Notes: generated from the letters alone by a model not told the origin. A stretch of DNA of 64,000 nt from GCA-2746795 sp964643965 (GCA_964643965.1 CAZXVH010000005.1:35694-99693); one strand, 5' to 3'; shown: positions 32,780 through 42,636, numbered from the stretch's first letter. Program-made: numbers and translations.

Positions 32780-33469
32780 ATGTATAATTTCGACGTTTCC
32801 ACCCTCTCTGGTTTTTTAGCCGCCTTATGGGTCGTGATCAATGGCGTCTTGTTTTTTAATGCGGACATCTATCTGGTCGTCCTGACCGAGGATGGCGGCG
32901 GCCGTTTGTCGTTGGCAGTGCTGTTTTTAGGCACACTTTCCCTCAGTATCGGCCAGAGCGTGGTGCTGTTTGCTAACCGGGTAGATCGCCGTCGTTTTGT
33001 CTTGAGCCTGCTGCTTTCGGCGGCGCTGCTGGTGGTGGGCGTTTATTTGTGGGCCACGGCCGTTTGGCTGTTGGCTACTTTCCTCTTTGGCGGGCAGCAA
33101 TCCTTTCGCAATGTGTTTATCGTTGTGGCGCTTAGTTATGCCCCGCTGCTGTATGGCTTTTTGGTGCTGCTCCCTTATTTGGGCAATATCATCTACATGG
33201 CGCTGCGCATCTGGATTTTGCTCATTTTGCTCATGGCGGTGCAGGCGTTGTTTGCCTTTGGCTGGTTTGAGGCGATTGTATGCAGCCTTTTGGGCTGGCT
33301 GATCTTGGAATTGATCGTGCGCCTTCCAATGATAACGGCCGTTGAGCGCTGGTTGTGGCGCATCACTTCCGGTAAATATGAGATGGTCGATACCGAGGAC
33401 ATCGTCACTGAATTTGCAGACAGGATGCGCCAGTCGGTGCAAGCGTGGGAAAACGAGGCCGATTCATGA
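32780..33469 (+). CDS. Integral membrane protein, unknown (Yip1-like layout)
   Basis: 229 aa from ATG 32780. The frame could begin at TTG 32669, but that extension is the MITE-like element. About five transmembrane helices lie between residues 10 and 180 (LSGFLAALWVVINGVLFF and others). A soluble tail follows (TSGKYEMVDTEDIVTEFADR). No catalytic motif. The stop overlaps the next start (ATGA), so the genes are coupled. The Yip1 comparison rests on topology only. Confidence 0.6.
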   Translation: MYNFDVSTLSGFLAALWVVINGVLFFNADIYLVVLTEDGGGRLSLAVLFLGTLSLSIGQSVVLFANRVDRRRFVLSLLLSAALLVVGVYLWATAVWLLATFLFGGQQSFRNVFIVVALSYAPLLYGFLVLLPYLGNIIYMALRIWILLILLMAVQALFAFGWFEAIVCSLLGWLILELIVRLPMITAVERWLWRITSGKYEMVDTEDIVTEFADRMRQSVQAWENEADS

Positions 33470-34458
33470 GCTTTATCATACAACCGCTTTTATGCCTGCT
33501 CGGCTTTAGCGGCCTTTTGCTCTTTGTCATGGCGTTGCTCTCCCCGTTGGAAGCGTTGGGCTGGTGGGCGGGCTGGTCTAAGAAACGGGTGACGCTGCAA
33601 GAGCCAGCCGCCGGTCTGCCCGACCGCCGCTCGGTGACGACGGTGGATGGCAGCTATTACCTGGTTTATTTAACGGCCGTTGGCGGCGTCTCCGCAGTTG
33701 ATATTTCCAAACGAGAGCGGGGCTTTTTAGAACGGCTGCAAGCCCTGGTACCAGACGCGGTGATAATAGACGACGTATTTCCCTTCTCTGTGAGTAACAA
33801 TCCGCTGAATGGGGAACGGCCGTTGGGCTGGTTGTGGCGGCGCATTCATAATAGCCGGCTGCGCCGGCGCGGCAGCCTGTTGACCGCCTTAATCTTTGTG
33901 CGCAATGTGCTGCAAGTGGCCGTCTCCGGGGATCATCGGTATGGCCCTATTTACAATATGGGCGTAGCCCGCGAAATCGCCATTAGCCTGCTCAAACATG
34001 GTTACGACATCGGCAGTGGCAAGCCCATCACTGTCATGGGTTGGAGCGGTGGCGGCCAGATTGCGGTGGGCGTCGTGCCTTATTTGCGCCAGGCGCTCAA
34101 CGCTCCCATCTATGTCGCTTCCATTGGCGGCGTGATCTCCGATGATCCTGGTATTGCCTCGGTGGAGCAGTTTTACCACCTGCAAAGTTCCAAAGACAAA
34201 TTCCCCAAGATTGGTGAATTGCTTTATCCAGGCCGCTGGAAAATGGCGCGTTACTCCGCCTGGAATCAAGCCAAAGCGGACGGCCGCATCACCGTTGTCG
34301 ATCCGGGACCGATGATCCACACCGGCAAGGGGGATTATTTTGACCGCCACACCACGCAGCCGGATGGCACGCCCAATGTGGATAGAACCGCCAGTTTGGT
34401 GGCTGCCTTTGTCCAGAGCCAACCGCTGCCGCCGGTTGAGCCGCTGGCAGGAGCCTGA
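33466..34458 (+). CDS. Membrane-anchored alpha/beta hydrolase
   Basis: 330 aa from ATG 33466, overlapping the previous stop. N-terminal hydrophobic helix (about 6-28). The nucleophile elbow is VMGWSGGGQIAVG (Ser about 206), in an alpha/beta-hydrolase setting. A late Asp/His partner is not certain (IHTGKGDYFDRHT contains candidates). The substrate is unknown. It is followed by a second, different hydrolase after 2 bases, so the two may work on the same membrane or lipid substrate. Confidence 0.7.
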   Translation: MSFIIQPLLCLLGFSGLLLFVMALLSPLEALGWWAGWSKKRVTLQEPAAGLPDRRSVTTVDGSYYLVYLTAVGGVSAVDISKRERGFLERLQALVPDAVIIDDVFPFSVSNNPLNGERPLGWLWRRIHNSRLRRRGSLLTALIFVRNVLQVAVSGDHRYGPIYNMGVAREIAISLLKHGYDIGSGKPITVMGWSGGGQIAVGVVPYLRQALNAPIYVASIGGVISDDPGIASVEQFYHLQSSKDKFPKIGELLYPGRWKMARYSAWNQAKADGRITVVDPGPMIHTGKGDYFDRHTTQPDGTPNVDRTASLVAAFVQSQPLPPVEPLAGA

Positions 34459-34460
34459 TT

Positions 34461-35711
34461 ATGCGCTATTTTGCCCTGGTGGTCGCGGCTATCGCCCATT
34501 CTGTTTTGCTTAACCCCCAAAATGGGCCTCTGCATTTTTTGCTGTGGCTGCCCAAGCTGCTGGCGGATGCCTTATCGCCCCTGTTGATGGTGTGGAGCGT
34601 CATCGTGGGATTGGTGGGCTTGAAACGACGCGATTGGCTGCTGGCGCTGCTGGGGATGACGGGAACGGCCGTTTCCCTTAAACACGTCATCGATGTCACC
34701 ACCCCCCACGAACGAGATTTTGCACACGCTTTTGGCCCTGATTGGGAAGCTGATATCCCGCCAACCATAAAACCGAACTTGTCGCCTCGTCGCTGGCGGC
34801 CGTTTATGTTGCCGCCCGCCCATGGCCCTGTGGAATGGAATGTGCCCTATGGCAGCAATCCCGACACCCCAGACCATGAGCAGCTTTACGCCGATATTAT
34901 GCGCCCGCTGCCCACTGTGGCCGCCAGTGGGCTGGCCCTGATTTATATGCATGGCGGAGCCTGGACGTTTGGCAAGCGCAATATCGCCAAGTTCCCTTAC
35001 TTCCGCCAATTGTCTGCCCAGGGTCACCTGATCATGGACATCGATTACACCCTCAATCCCAAAACCTCTGTGCCCGGTATGGTGATGGATGTGAAGCGAG
35101 CCATCATCTGGCTCAAAGCCAACGCCGCCACATACCAGATTGATCCGGAGCGTATTGTCCTGGCGGGGCAGTCCGCCGGCGGGCATTTATCGCTGCTGGC
35201 GGCTTACACCGGCAATTATTCAGGCTTGCAGCCGGATGGGTTGGCGGGCGACACGGCCGTTAAAGCGGTCATTTCTTACTATGGCCCCCCGGACATGGCG
35301 GCGCTCCATGAAGATATCGAAGCGCGGTTCCATGTGCTGCGCCAAAGGCAGGTAGCTCGTGGCTTGCAAAGCGTGGCTAACCGCACCGGTGAGCCAAATT
35401 TGTTGCAAGGAATTGCTGGTTTGGTGGGCGGGGAGGTGGCTGATATTCCTGAGATGTACCGCCTGATTTCGCCGATTACGCATGTGGATGCAAACTGCCC
35501 CCCGACCATGCTTATTCACGGAACCCATGATTTACTGGTGAGTCATCGAGAAGTGGAGCGGTTATTGGTGGCCTTGCAGCAGCAGAACGTCCCGGCCGTT
35601 TATATCCCCTTGCCCGGCTGCGACCACAGTTTTGAATCGATGCTGCCCCATCTCTCCCCCTCAGCGCAAACGGCCGCTTATTACATGGAACGGTTTATCG
35701 CTTTGATGTAA
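34461..35711 (+). CDS. Membrane-bound esterase/lipase (HSL-like alpha/beta hydrolase)
   Basis: 416 aa. Two or three N-terminal transmembrane helices (to about 80), then an HSL-type hydrolase. The oxyanion HGG is in LIYMHGGAWTFGKRN, the nucleophile in VLAGQSAGGHLSLLAAY (Ser about 237), the acid in HGTHDLLVSH and the base in PGCDHSFE. The triad looks complete. It is last gene of the membrane operon starting at 31388. Confidence 0.85.
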   Translation: MRYFALVVAAIAHSVLLNPQNGPLHFLLWLPKLLADALSPLLMVWSVIVGLVGLKRRDWLLALLGMTGTAVSLKHVIDVTTPHERDFAHAFGPDWEADIPPTIKPNLSPRRWRPFMLPPAHGPVEWNVPYGSNPDTPDHEQLYADIMRPLPTVAASGLALIYMHGGAWTFGKRNIAKFPYFRQLSAQGHLIMDIDYTLNPKTSVPGMVMDVKRAIIWLKANAATYQIDPERIVLAGQSAGGHLSLLAAYTGNYSGLQPDGLAGDTAVKAVISYYGPPDMAALHEDIEARFHVLRQRQVARGLQSVANRTGEPNLLQGIAGLVGGEVADIPEMYRLISPITHVDANCPPTMLIHGTHDLLVSHREVERLLVALQQQNVPAVYIPLPGCDHSFESMLPHLSPSAQTAAYYMERFIALM

Positions 35712-35749
35712 AAAAAGCGTGATGCGTGAGACTGTTTCACGCATCACGC
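35710..35749 (-). terminator. Terminator for the solute-binding fusion gene
   Basis: GCGTGATGCGTGA (35717-35729) and TCACGCATCACGC (35737-35749) make a 13-bp stem. On the minus strand it ends in T7 (35716-35710). It also lies just after the hydrolase stop on the plus strand, so it may act for both. Confidence 0.85.
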
Positions 35750-35790
35750 ACCGGTAAACTGCTCAACTACCAGATTGCTCGACTAAAAAA

Positions 35791-38376
35791 CTAGCCACCT
35801 GCCGGCAGCGGAACGGCCGTTCCCATACTCTGGAATTGCAGTAGAACTTGCCCTTGAGCATCCCTGATAGTCAGTTGGTTGCTGCCCATCTCATACGTGG
35901 CGCTGCGCTGGAGAAGTTGGATGTATTGCGCTTCTTGTTCCATGATGCCGGCCGGGTCCATGCAGGCAAGGCGTCCTACAGCCATATTGTTGATGGCGAG
36001 GGCGCTGTTATTGACAGTGTACAAGCCATCATAGGTGTTGCAGCCGGCATTGCCATTGATATGACCGTTGTTGGTGAAAGCGGCCGTCAGTTGTGTACCG
36101 GCGATGGGCACGACCATGGCCCCGCTGCCATCGGCGTAGCTGGTGAGCTGCCAATTGGTATTGGCCAACGGCGGCACGGCGCTGCTAACGGTGACGGTGC
36201 GTTCTTCAGCCACTTGCTGACCCAGGTTGTTGCTGGCCTCCAGGCGGTAGACGTAAGCGCCGCCTTCGTTGAGGCAGTCTGTGCCGCTGCCGCTTAAGGG
36301 GGCGTTATCCAAAACTGCCTGGCCGTTGCGCAAGATGCGGGCGCGGGTAGCGCCACCGCCCACATTCCAACTGCCTTGTATACATTGCCCCGCTTCGATC
36401 TGCTGTGGTTGAATCACGAAGGAGTTGATGATGGGTGGTTGGGTGGTGGCGGTAGGAGGAACGGCCGTTGGCGTGTTGGGCTGTGGCGTGGCGGTAGGCA
36501 GCGGCGTGGGCGTGGCGTTTGGCGGCTGTTGGCTGACGGGCACGATCTGCTGCTGGCGGCTGGTCCCGCCGGGACCGCTGGCGCTGATGGCGTATGTCAC
36601 CTGTCCGGCCGTTTGCGGGCAATCCTGCATATTGCCGGCCACCGGCGCCCCATCCCACAAGCTGGCATTGTCCTTCAGGATTTGCACCGTGTTGATTGTG
36701 CCTTCTACCCACCAGTTCAAAGTGACACATTGTCCCGCTTCCACCTGCGCTGGATTAACCGTGAAGCGGTAGATGATGGGGGCATCAGGGGATGATTCTA
36801 CGTAAATCGTGATCTGGCGCACTTCGGCAGAGCCGTCTGCCCACTGAACGCGCAGTTCGTAGGTGGTGGTGGAGGCGGGGCAGTCGCTTTGGCTTCCGCT
36901 GGGCGGCGCCGGGTTAGACTGCCAGGCTGTGCCTTGCATGTAGAAGAATACGGCCGAAGCGCCCACCACATTCCAGTTAAAGGTGGTGCATTCCCCTTGT
37001 CTAATTTGGGTGGGATTGGCGGTGAACGTGATGCTGGGATTGGGCGTCTGGGTGGCGGCGGGGGTGGCGGTGCTGGCCGCAGGCACGGTGATACCGACCC
37101 AGATGCGACTGCCAAAGGTTTGCCCGGTTGGATCGCTCATGGACCAGAAGCTTTGATAGGTTCCGGGCTGCAAGGGCGCTACAAAATCGACGTAGATGTC
37201 GTAGCTCTGGTTGGGCAGGATTGTGCCCTGGATGGGCGTGGGCTGGCCGCCCATTTGCGCCAGCGGGTTGTTGCCACCCGTGAAAACGAGCTGGTAGCGG
37301 CTGTCCCAGGTGCAAGTGCCGCTGTTTTGGATGCGCCACCATTTGCGGAAGGGCTGCCCGGGGGCGATGCTGGGCGGGGACTGCATATTGTTGTCGTTGA
37401 GGTTGAGGTCTTCGAGGAATTTCATGCCGTTGATGCAGGGAACGGCCGTTGCCGTGGGCAGCGGCGTGGGCGTCACCGGCGGTGGGGTGGGCGTGGGCAG
37501 GATTTGATCCGGGAGCACACCCAGGTATTGGGTGATAAGGGCATTGAGTTGACCCGAATTACCCAATTGGGTGAGGGCGTTGTTGAGTTCACCTTGCAGC
37601 GTACTGGCGCCTTTGAGCATGGCAATGGCGTACAGTTCTTCGTTCAGACCTTGCCCCACGATTTTAAGACCACCAGCGGAAACGGCCGTTTGCGCTGGCA
37701 GTAAATCCATCACACCCAAATCAATGCGGCCCTCGCGCACATCCTTCACGATTTGGTCCGCCAGTTGGTAGCGGTGCAAATTGCTTTCTGGCATCAGCCC
37801 CGTGTCAACCAGGCTGGTTTGCAGCCAACGTTCGTAGACTGTGCCCCGCTGTACGCCCACACGGAAACTCGCCATTTCGCTCACAGTGGTAATCGTGACA
37901 ATATTCGAATTTTGGTTGGTCAGGACGGCGTCTGAACTGACATAATAGACATTAGAGAAATCAACCTCTTGTTCACGGATGGGCGTTTTGGAGATGGCGC
38001 CGATAGCGGCGTCGATCTGGCCTAATTGGATGGCTCCGTATAAACCATCGAAGGCCATATCCTTGAATTCGACTTGTACGCCCCAACTCTGTGCAATTTG
38101 GCGCATCAGGGCGATGTCGAAACCGTCAAGTTGATAGGCATCGTTGTAGTAGGTAAAAGGCGGGTAATCGGCGGAAGTGCCCACTATAATTTTGCCCTCA
38201 GCCTGGATGCGCTGCCAGGGGTCAGTGACGGTGGGAGGGGGAACCGGGGTCGGCTGCGTATCTCCGCCGCCTATTCCCGCAAAAAACTCCAAGAGCGCCT
38301 GAGCAAATAAAACAGCGACGATAAGCGTCACAATTATCAGAACAATAAGGAGAATGTCATAGGCTCTTTTGGACAT
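35791..38376 (-). CDS. Solute-binding domain fused to NBR1-type Ig, Ig repeats and a META domain
   Basis: 861 aa from ATG 38376 (AGGAGG seven bases upstream). An N-terminal membrane helix (about 6-28) is followed by a family 3 periplasmic amino-acid-binding domain (about 50-285; ADYPPFTYYN, LDGFDIALMRQIAQ, then IDAAIGAISKTP). After a Pro/Thr linker comes an NBR1/Next-to-BRCA1-type Ig domain (PFRKWWRIQNSGTCTWDSRY). Three Ig-like repeats follow, each with a pattern like QIxxGxCxxxxWxV and a later paired Cys. A C-terminal META/HslJ-like domain ends it (about 745-845; GNAGCNTYDGLYTVNN). No ABC permease or ATPase is nearby, so it is more likely a surface sensor or adhesin than a transporter subunit. 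Confidence 0.85.
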   Translation of the reverse strand: MSKRAYDILLIVLIIVTLIVAVLFAQALLEFFAGIGGGDTQPTPVPPPTVTDPWQRIQAEGKIIVGTSADYPPFTYYNDAYQLDGFDIALMRQIAQSWGVQVEFKDMAFDGLYGAIQLGQIDAAIGAISKTPIREQEVDFSNVYYVSSDAVLTNQNSNIVTITTVSEMASFRVGVQRGTVYERWLQTSLVDTGLMPESNLHRYQLADQIVKDVREGRIDLGVMDLLPAQTAVSAGGLKIVGQGLNEELYAIAMLKGASTLQGELNNALTQLGNSGQLNALITQYLGVLPDQILPTPTPPPVTPTPLPTATAVPCINGMKFLEDLNLNDNNMQSPPSIAPGQPFRKWWRIQNSGTCTWDSRYQLVFTGGNNPLAQMGGQPTPIQGTILPNQSYDIYVDFVAPLQPGTYQSFWSMSDPTGQTFGSRIWVGITVPAASTATPAATQTPNPSITFTANPTQIRQGECTTFNWNVVGASAVFFYMQGTAWQSNPAPPSGSQSDCPASTTTYELRVQWADGSAEVRQITIYVESSPDAPIIYRFTVNPAQVEAGQCVTLNWWVEGTINTVQILKDNASLWDGAPVAGNMQDCPQTAGQVTYAISASGPGGTSRQQQIVPVSQQPPNATPTPLPTATPQPNTPTAVPPTATTQPPIINSFVIQPQQIEAGQCIQGSWNVGGGATRARILRNGQAVLDNAPLSGSGTDCLNEGGAYVYRLEASNNLGQQVAEERTVTVSSAVPPLANTNWQLTSYADGSGAMVVPIAGTQLTAAFTNNGHINGNAGCNTYDGLYTVNNSALAINNMAVGRLACMDPAGIMEQEAQYIQLLQRSATYEMGSNQLTIRDAQGQVLLQFQSMGTAVPLPAGG

Positions 38377-38563
38377 GTGGTTCCTCCTGAGTCGGCTGGA
38401 GCGGCCGATTAAACAAGGGTAAATTAACGTGAGATGGATCAATCCATGTTATATCATAACCTTACATAATCTTGCAACCTGAAAGAGTGGTTGCGTGATA
38501 GGTAATAATTTATACAATGTGAGATGTAAGTCATTCATCAATTTTTATCCATTGGAGGTTCAT

Positions 38564-41014
38564 ATGATTGACGCGGAGAAAAAAGAAACAGAAGCCACAG
38601 AAGATCAAATTCAATTTTCCCCACAACTTTTTATCAGCACGGCCGAGGTGCTGCGCGATTACAGTCTGGCAGCGCAGAGTCGGCAGGCCAGCCTGATTGG
38701 ACGGCGTGAAGTGTTGAGCGGTAAGGCCAAGTTTGGCATTTTTGGCGACGGCAAAGAGGTCGCCCAAATTGCGATGGCCAAGGCGTTTAACAAGGGTGAT
38801 TTCCGCTCCGGTTACTACCGCGACCAGACCTTGATGTTCGCCCTGGGCATGAGTACCATCCAGCAATATTTTGCCCAACTGTACGCCCATGCTGACATCG
38901 CCCATGAACCCAGTTCGGGCGGACGGCAGATGAACGCCCATTTTGCCACCAGAAGTTTGGACAAAAACGGCCGTTTCTTCCCCCTAACCGACCAATACAA
39001 TTCCTCCGCCGACATCTCTCCCACCGGGTCGCAAATGCCACGACTGGTGGGGCTGGCTTACGCTTCCCGGCTCTACCGCGAACTGGAGGATCTGCACACC
39101 CTCACCCAGTTCTCCCGCAACGGCGACGAAATAGCGTGGGGTACCATCGGCAACGCCAGCACCTCTGAAGGCATGTTCTGGGAGGCGGTCAACGCCATTG
39201 GCGTGCTCAAGGCGCCCGCCATCATCTCCATTTGGGACGATGGCTACGGTATTTCCGTGCCCAGCGAGTACCAGTCGGCCAAAGAAAACCTGTCTGAACT
39301 GCTCAGTGGTTTCCAACGCCAACCAGGCAGCGACGACGGCTTCGACATCTACACCGTGCGTGGTTGGGATTATCCGGCGCTCATCGAAACTTACCAGAAA
39401 GCGGCCGTCATCGCCCGCCGCGACCATATTCCCGCCATCGTCCACGTTATTGAAATGACACAACCGCAAGGTCACTCCACCTCCGGCAGCCATGAGCGCT
39501 ACAAGCCCGAGGCGCGGCTCCAATTTGAGATAGAGTATGATTGTCTGACCAAAATGCGCCAGTGGATTATCGAGGAGCGCATCGCCACCGCTGGCGAGTT
39601 GGATCAAATTGAGCGCAACGCCCAAAATCTGGTGGAAAATACAAAAGTGAAGGCGTGGAAGGCGTTTACGCTACCCTTTTTCAAGGAGCGCGATGAAGCG
39701 AATGCGCTGATACATGCCGTCGAGGCCACATCGAGTCATGCTGCTGAACTGGCTGAAGTGCGCCACCATTTAGGCGAATTGCCCACACCCTATAGAAGAG
39801 AAATATTAACGGCCGTTCACCAATCCCTCCTCCTCACCCGCCACGAACCCAGCCCGGCGCGGCAGCAGTTGGTGGCCTGGCGCGGCCGGCAAATGAAGCT
39901 CAACCATCAACGCATCGGCTCTGATTTGTTTGAAGAAGAGGATGAGTTTTCAGCGCTCAACGTGCCGCCGCTGCTGCCCGTCTACGAGAAAAATGCGCCT
40001 GAACTGCCCGGCTTCAAAATTCTCAACCAGGCTTTTGACGCCATGCTGGCGCGTGACCCGCGTGTGATTGCCTTTGGCGAAGATGTGGGCCAATTGGGCG
40101 GCGTCAACCAATGTTTCGCCGGGATGCAAGAAAAGTATGGCGACCTGCGCGTCAGCGACACGGGCATCCGCGAAGTCACCATTTTGGGGCAGGCCATCGG
40201 CATGGCGATGCGCGGGCTGCGCCCCATCGCCGAAATCCAGTACCTCGATTACCTGCTCTACGCCCTGCAAATCATGTCCGATGACCTGGCGACGGTCAGT
40301 TGGCGCACCGCTGGCGGCCAAAAAGCGCCGGTCATCGTGCGTACACGCGGCCATCGACTGGAAGGGGTCTGGCATTCTGGCTCGCCGATGGGCGCGATTG
40401 TCCATCTCCTGCGCGGGGTGCATGTGGCCGTGCCGCGCAATATGGTGCAGGCGGCCGGTTTTTACAATACGCTGCTGGCGGCGGAAGAACCAGGTCTGGT
40501 GGTGGAAGTGTTGAGCGGCTACCGGCTCAAGGAGCGTCTGCCGGCCAATCTGGCTGACATCCGCATTCCGCTGGGTGTGCCAGAGGTGTTACAGGCAGGC
40601 GATGATGTGACGCTGGTGACGTATGGCGCCGGTTGCCGTCTCGGTTTGGATGCGGCGGCGCTCCTGGCGCAGGTCGGTATTTCGCTGGAAGTGATTGATG
40701 TGCAGACGCTCTTGCCATTTGATAGAAACGGCCGTTTGTTAGAATCATTAAAGAAAACCAGCCGCATCGTCTTCATGGACGAGGACGTGCCGGGTGGAGC
40801 CACATCCTACATGATGCAGCAAGTCATCGAGGCACAAGGCGGCTATTATTGGCTCGACTCAGAACCGCGCACCCTCACCGCCAAAGCCCATCGCCCCGCC
40901 TTCGGCACCGATGGCAATTACTTTTCCAAACCCAACGTGCAAGATGTGTTCGACATCGTTTACGGATTGATGCACGAAGTGAGTCCAGCAAGTTATCCTG
41001 AATTTTATAAATAG
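38564..41014 (+). CDS. Fused alpha-beta E1 of a branched-chain-type 2-oxoacid dehydrogenase
   Basis: 816 aa from ATG 38564 (GGAGG upstream). The N-terminal half (about 1-370) is the thiamine-diphosphate E1 alpha part (GNASTSEGMFWEAVNAIG, WDDGYGISVP, GSHERYKPEARL). The C-terminal half (about 480-815) is E1 beta (VIAFGEDVGQLGGVNQCFAG, DTGIREVTILGQAIG). It decarboxylates a 2-oxo acid and acylates the lipoyl arm of E2, whose gene is next. No E3 gene is in the window. Family sequence alone does not tell branched-chain keto acid from pyruvate. Confidence 0.9.
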   Translation: MIDAEKKETEATEDQIQFSPQLFISTAEVLRDYSLAAQSRQASLIGRREVLSGKAKFGIFGDGKEVAQIAMAKAFNKGDFRSGYYRDQTLMFALGMSTIQQYFAQLYAHADIAHEPSSGGRQMNAHFATRSLDKNGRFFPLTDQYNSSADISPTGSQMPRLVGLAYASRLYRELEDLHTLTQFSRNGDEIAWGTIGNASTSEGMFWEAVNAIGVLKAPAIISIWDDGYGISVPSEYQSAKENLSELLSGFQRQPGSDDGFDIYTVRGWDYPALIETYQKAAVIARRDHIPAIVHVIEMTQPQGHSTSGSHERYKPEARLQFEIEYDCLTKMRQWIIEERIATAGELDQIERNAQNLVENTKVKAWKAFTLPFFKERDEANALIHAVEATSSHAAELAEVRHHLGELPTPYRREILTAVHQSLLLTRHEPSPARQQLVAWRGRQMKLNHQRIGSDLFEEEDEFSALNVPPLLPVYEKNAPELPGFKILNQAFDAMLARDPRVIAFGEDVGQLGGVNQCFAGMQEKYGDLRVSDTGIREVTILGQAIGMAMRGLRPIAEIQYLDYLLYALQIMSDDLATVSWRTAGGQKAPVIVRTRGHRLEGVWHSGSPMGAIVHLLRGVHVAVPRNMVQAAGFYNTLLAAEEPGLVVEVLSGYRLKERLPANLADIRIPLGVPEVLQAGDDVTLVTYGAGCRLGLDAAALLAQVGISLEVIDVQTLLPFDRNGRLLESLKKTSRIVFMDEDVPGGATSYMMQQVIEAQGGYYWLDSEPRTLTAKAHRPAFGTDGNYFSKPNVQDVFDIVYGLMHEVSPASYPEFYK

Positions 41015-41031
41015 AGATGAGACATTATCGG

Positions 41032-41139
41032 TAACATCTCAATATTTGGGGGCAAAGATTACAAAAGTTTCAGAATTAGCTTTGCATGAACACTCTGATG
41101 CCAAAACTTTTGCAATCTCCCAATTTATTGAGAAGATAC
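41032..41139. mobile_element. MITE-like element, family 2, copy B
   Basis: 108 bp in the same orientation as copy A at 32655-32762, with four base differences. It sits between the E1 and E2 genes, 17 bases after the E1 stop, and its hairpin could affect read-through. Confidence 0.8.
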
Positions 41140-41222
41140 CAAATGATGTTTATTAGAGATTGAAGTTAGTAGGACAGCTCTTTTTCATCCTTCAACCTTC
41201 ATCCTTCAAAATTTGAGGCCAT

Positions 41223-42548
41223 ATGGGAACTAAAATTATCATGCCCGAAATGGGCGAAGGCATTATTGAAGCAGTCGTAGCGCAATGGTTGAAAGTGGAA
41301 GGGGATCGGGTGGAGCAATACGATCCCATCCTGGAAATCGAGACCGATAAGGTGACGACGGAAGCGACGGCCGAAGCGGCTGGCACGTTGTTGAAAATTT
41401 ATGTAGAAGCTGGCGAGACGGTGCCGGTCGGCACAGTGCTCGGTTTCATCGGAGAGCCGGGTGAAGCAGAAAGCGAGCAAGAGCCAGCGGTGGCTGAGCC
41501 TGTTGCAGCCGCGCCTGTCGCGGCCGCGCCTGAGGTTGGTGAGCTTAGTCGAACCATCGAAGCCAAAGCGATGCCAATACCCACACCATCATCTACCCCC
41601 AAAGGGACGAACGGCACGCAGTTAGCCAGCCGACGGTATACGGGCCGGATTAGTCCGGTAGTGGGGCGCATCGCCGCCGAAAATGACATTGACTTGGACT
41701 TGGTGCCAGGCACGGGCAAGGATGGGCGCATTACCAAGCAGGACGTAATGGCTTATTTGGATAGGAGAGAGAAAGAGGGAAGGGAAACGGCCGTGACCCC
41801 CCTCGCATCTCCTCCCCCTCCACCACCTATTGCCAAACCCGCTTCACAATCACCGCTACCAGCAGGCGAAATCCTGCCTCTCACCAGCATGAGACGGGGC
41901 ATCGCCGACCACATGGTGCGCAGCAAACATACCAGCCCCCACGTCACCACCATCTTTGAATTCGACTTTACGGCCGTTACCCAACACCGCGCCGCCCATA
42001 AAGCCCAGTTCGCAAGGGATGGCGCCCATCTCACCTTCACCGCCTACATCGTGGCCGCCACCGTCGCCGCCCTCAAAAAGCATCCCCTCGTCAACAGCAC
42101 CTGGACAGAAACTGGCATCCGTTTGCTGCGCGATATCAACCTGGGTATGGCCACGGCGCTGGACGAAGGCTTGATCGTCCCCGTCATCAAGAACGCCGAT
42201 TCGCTCAACCTGCTCGGTCTGGCGCGAGTCATCAATGATTTGGCCGGACGCGCCCGCAGCAAGCAGTTGCGCCCCGATGAAGTGCAGGGCGGCACGTTTA
42301 CCCTCACCAATCATGGCATTTCCGGCAGCCTGTTTGCCAATCCCATCATCAACCAGCCGCAATGCGGCATTTTGGGCGTGGGCATGATTGAGAAGCGCGT
42401 CAAAGTGATCAACGACGCCATCGCCATCCGGCCTATGGCTTACGTGGGCCTCACCTTTGATCACCGCATTTTAGATGGAGCAACGGCCGATTATTTTGTG
42501 GCCTCTATTAAGGAGATTATTGAAAATTGGGGGGTAGATACGACTTAA
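41223..42548 (+). CDS. Dihydrolipoamide acyltransferase (E2)
   Basis: 441 aa. Lipoyl domain at 1-78 with the lipoylated Lys in IETDKVTTEA (K43). A flexible Ala/Pro/Val linker is followed by the E3/E1-binding domain (about 140-178, RISPVVGRIAAENDIDLDLV), another Pro-rich linker, and the catalytic CAT domain to the end, with FDHRILDG (His about 414, Asp about 418). It transfers the acyl group from the E1 product to CoA. Operon with the fused E1 gene, 208 bp apart. Confidence 0.93.
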   Translation: MGTKIIMPEMGEGIIEAVVAQWLKVEGDRVEQYDPILEIETDKVTTEATAEAAGTLLKIYVEAGETVPVGTVLGFIGEPGEAESEQEPAVAEPVAAAPVAAAPEVGELSRTIEAKAMPIPTPSSTPKGTNGTQLASRRYTGRISPVVGRIAAENDIDLDLVPGTGKDGRITKQDVMAYLDRREKEGRETAVTPLASPPPPPPIAKPASQSPLPAGEILPLTSMRRGIADHMVRSKHTSPHVTTIFEFDFTAVTQHRAAHKAQFARDGAHLTFTAYIVAATVAALKKHPLVNSTWTETGIRLLRDINLGMATALDEGLIVPVIKNADSLNLLGLARVINDLAGRARSKQLRPDEVQGGTFTLTNHGISGSLFANPIINQPQCGILGVGMIEKRVKVINDAIAIRPMAYVGLTFDHRILDGATADYFVASIKEIIENWGVDTT

Positions 42549-42604
42549 AATTCAAGGAAGCCGAATTTGCGCAGTAGCATACTCCTGTGGGCTGTGGCTC
42601 TTCA

Positions 42605-42636
42605 CTACCCGACTATCCGACTACTCGACTACCCGA
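42605..42636. repeat. TAGTC-type microrepeat after the zinc-ribbon gene
   Basis: Units such as ACTACCCG, ACTATCCG, ACTACTCG on the plus strand (TAGTCGGA/TAGTCGAG on the minus strand) start immediately after the stop codon of the zinc-ribbon gene. Confidence 0.7.
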
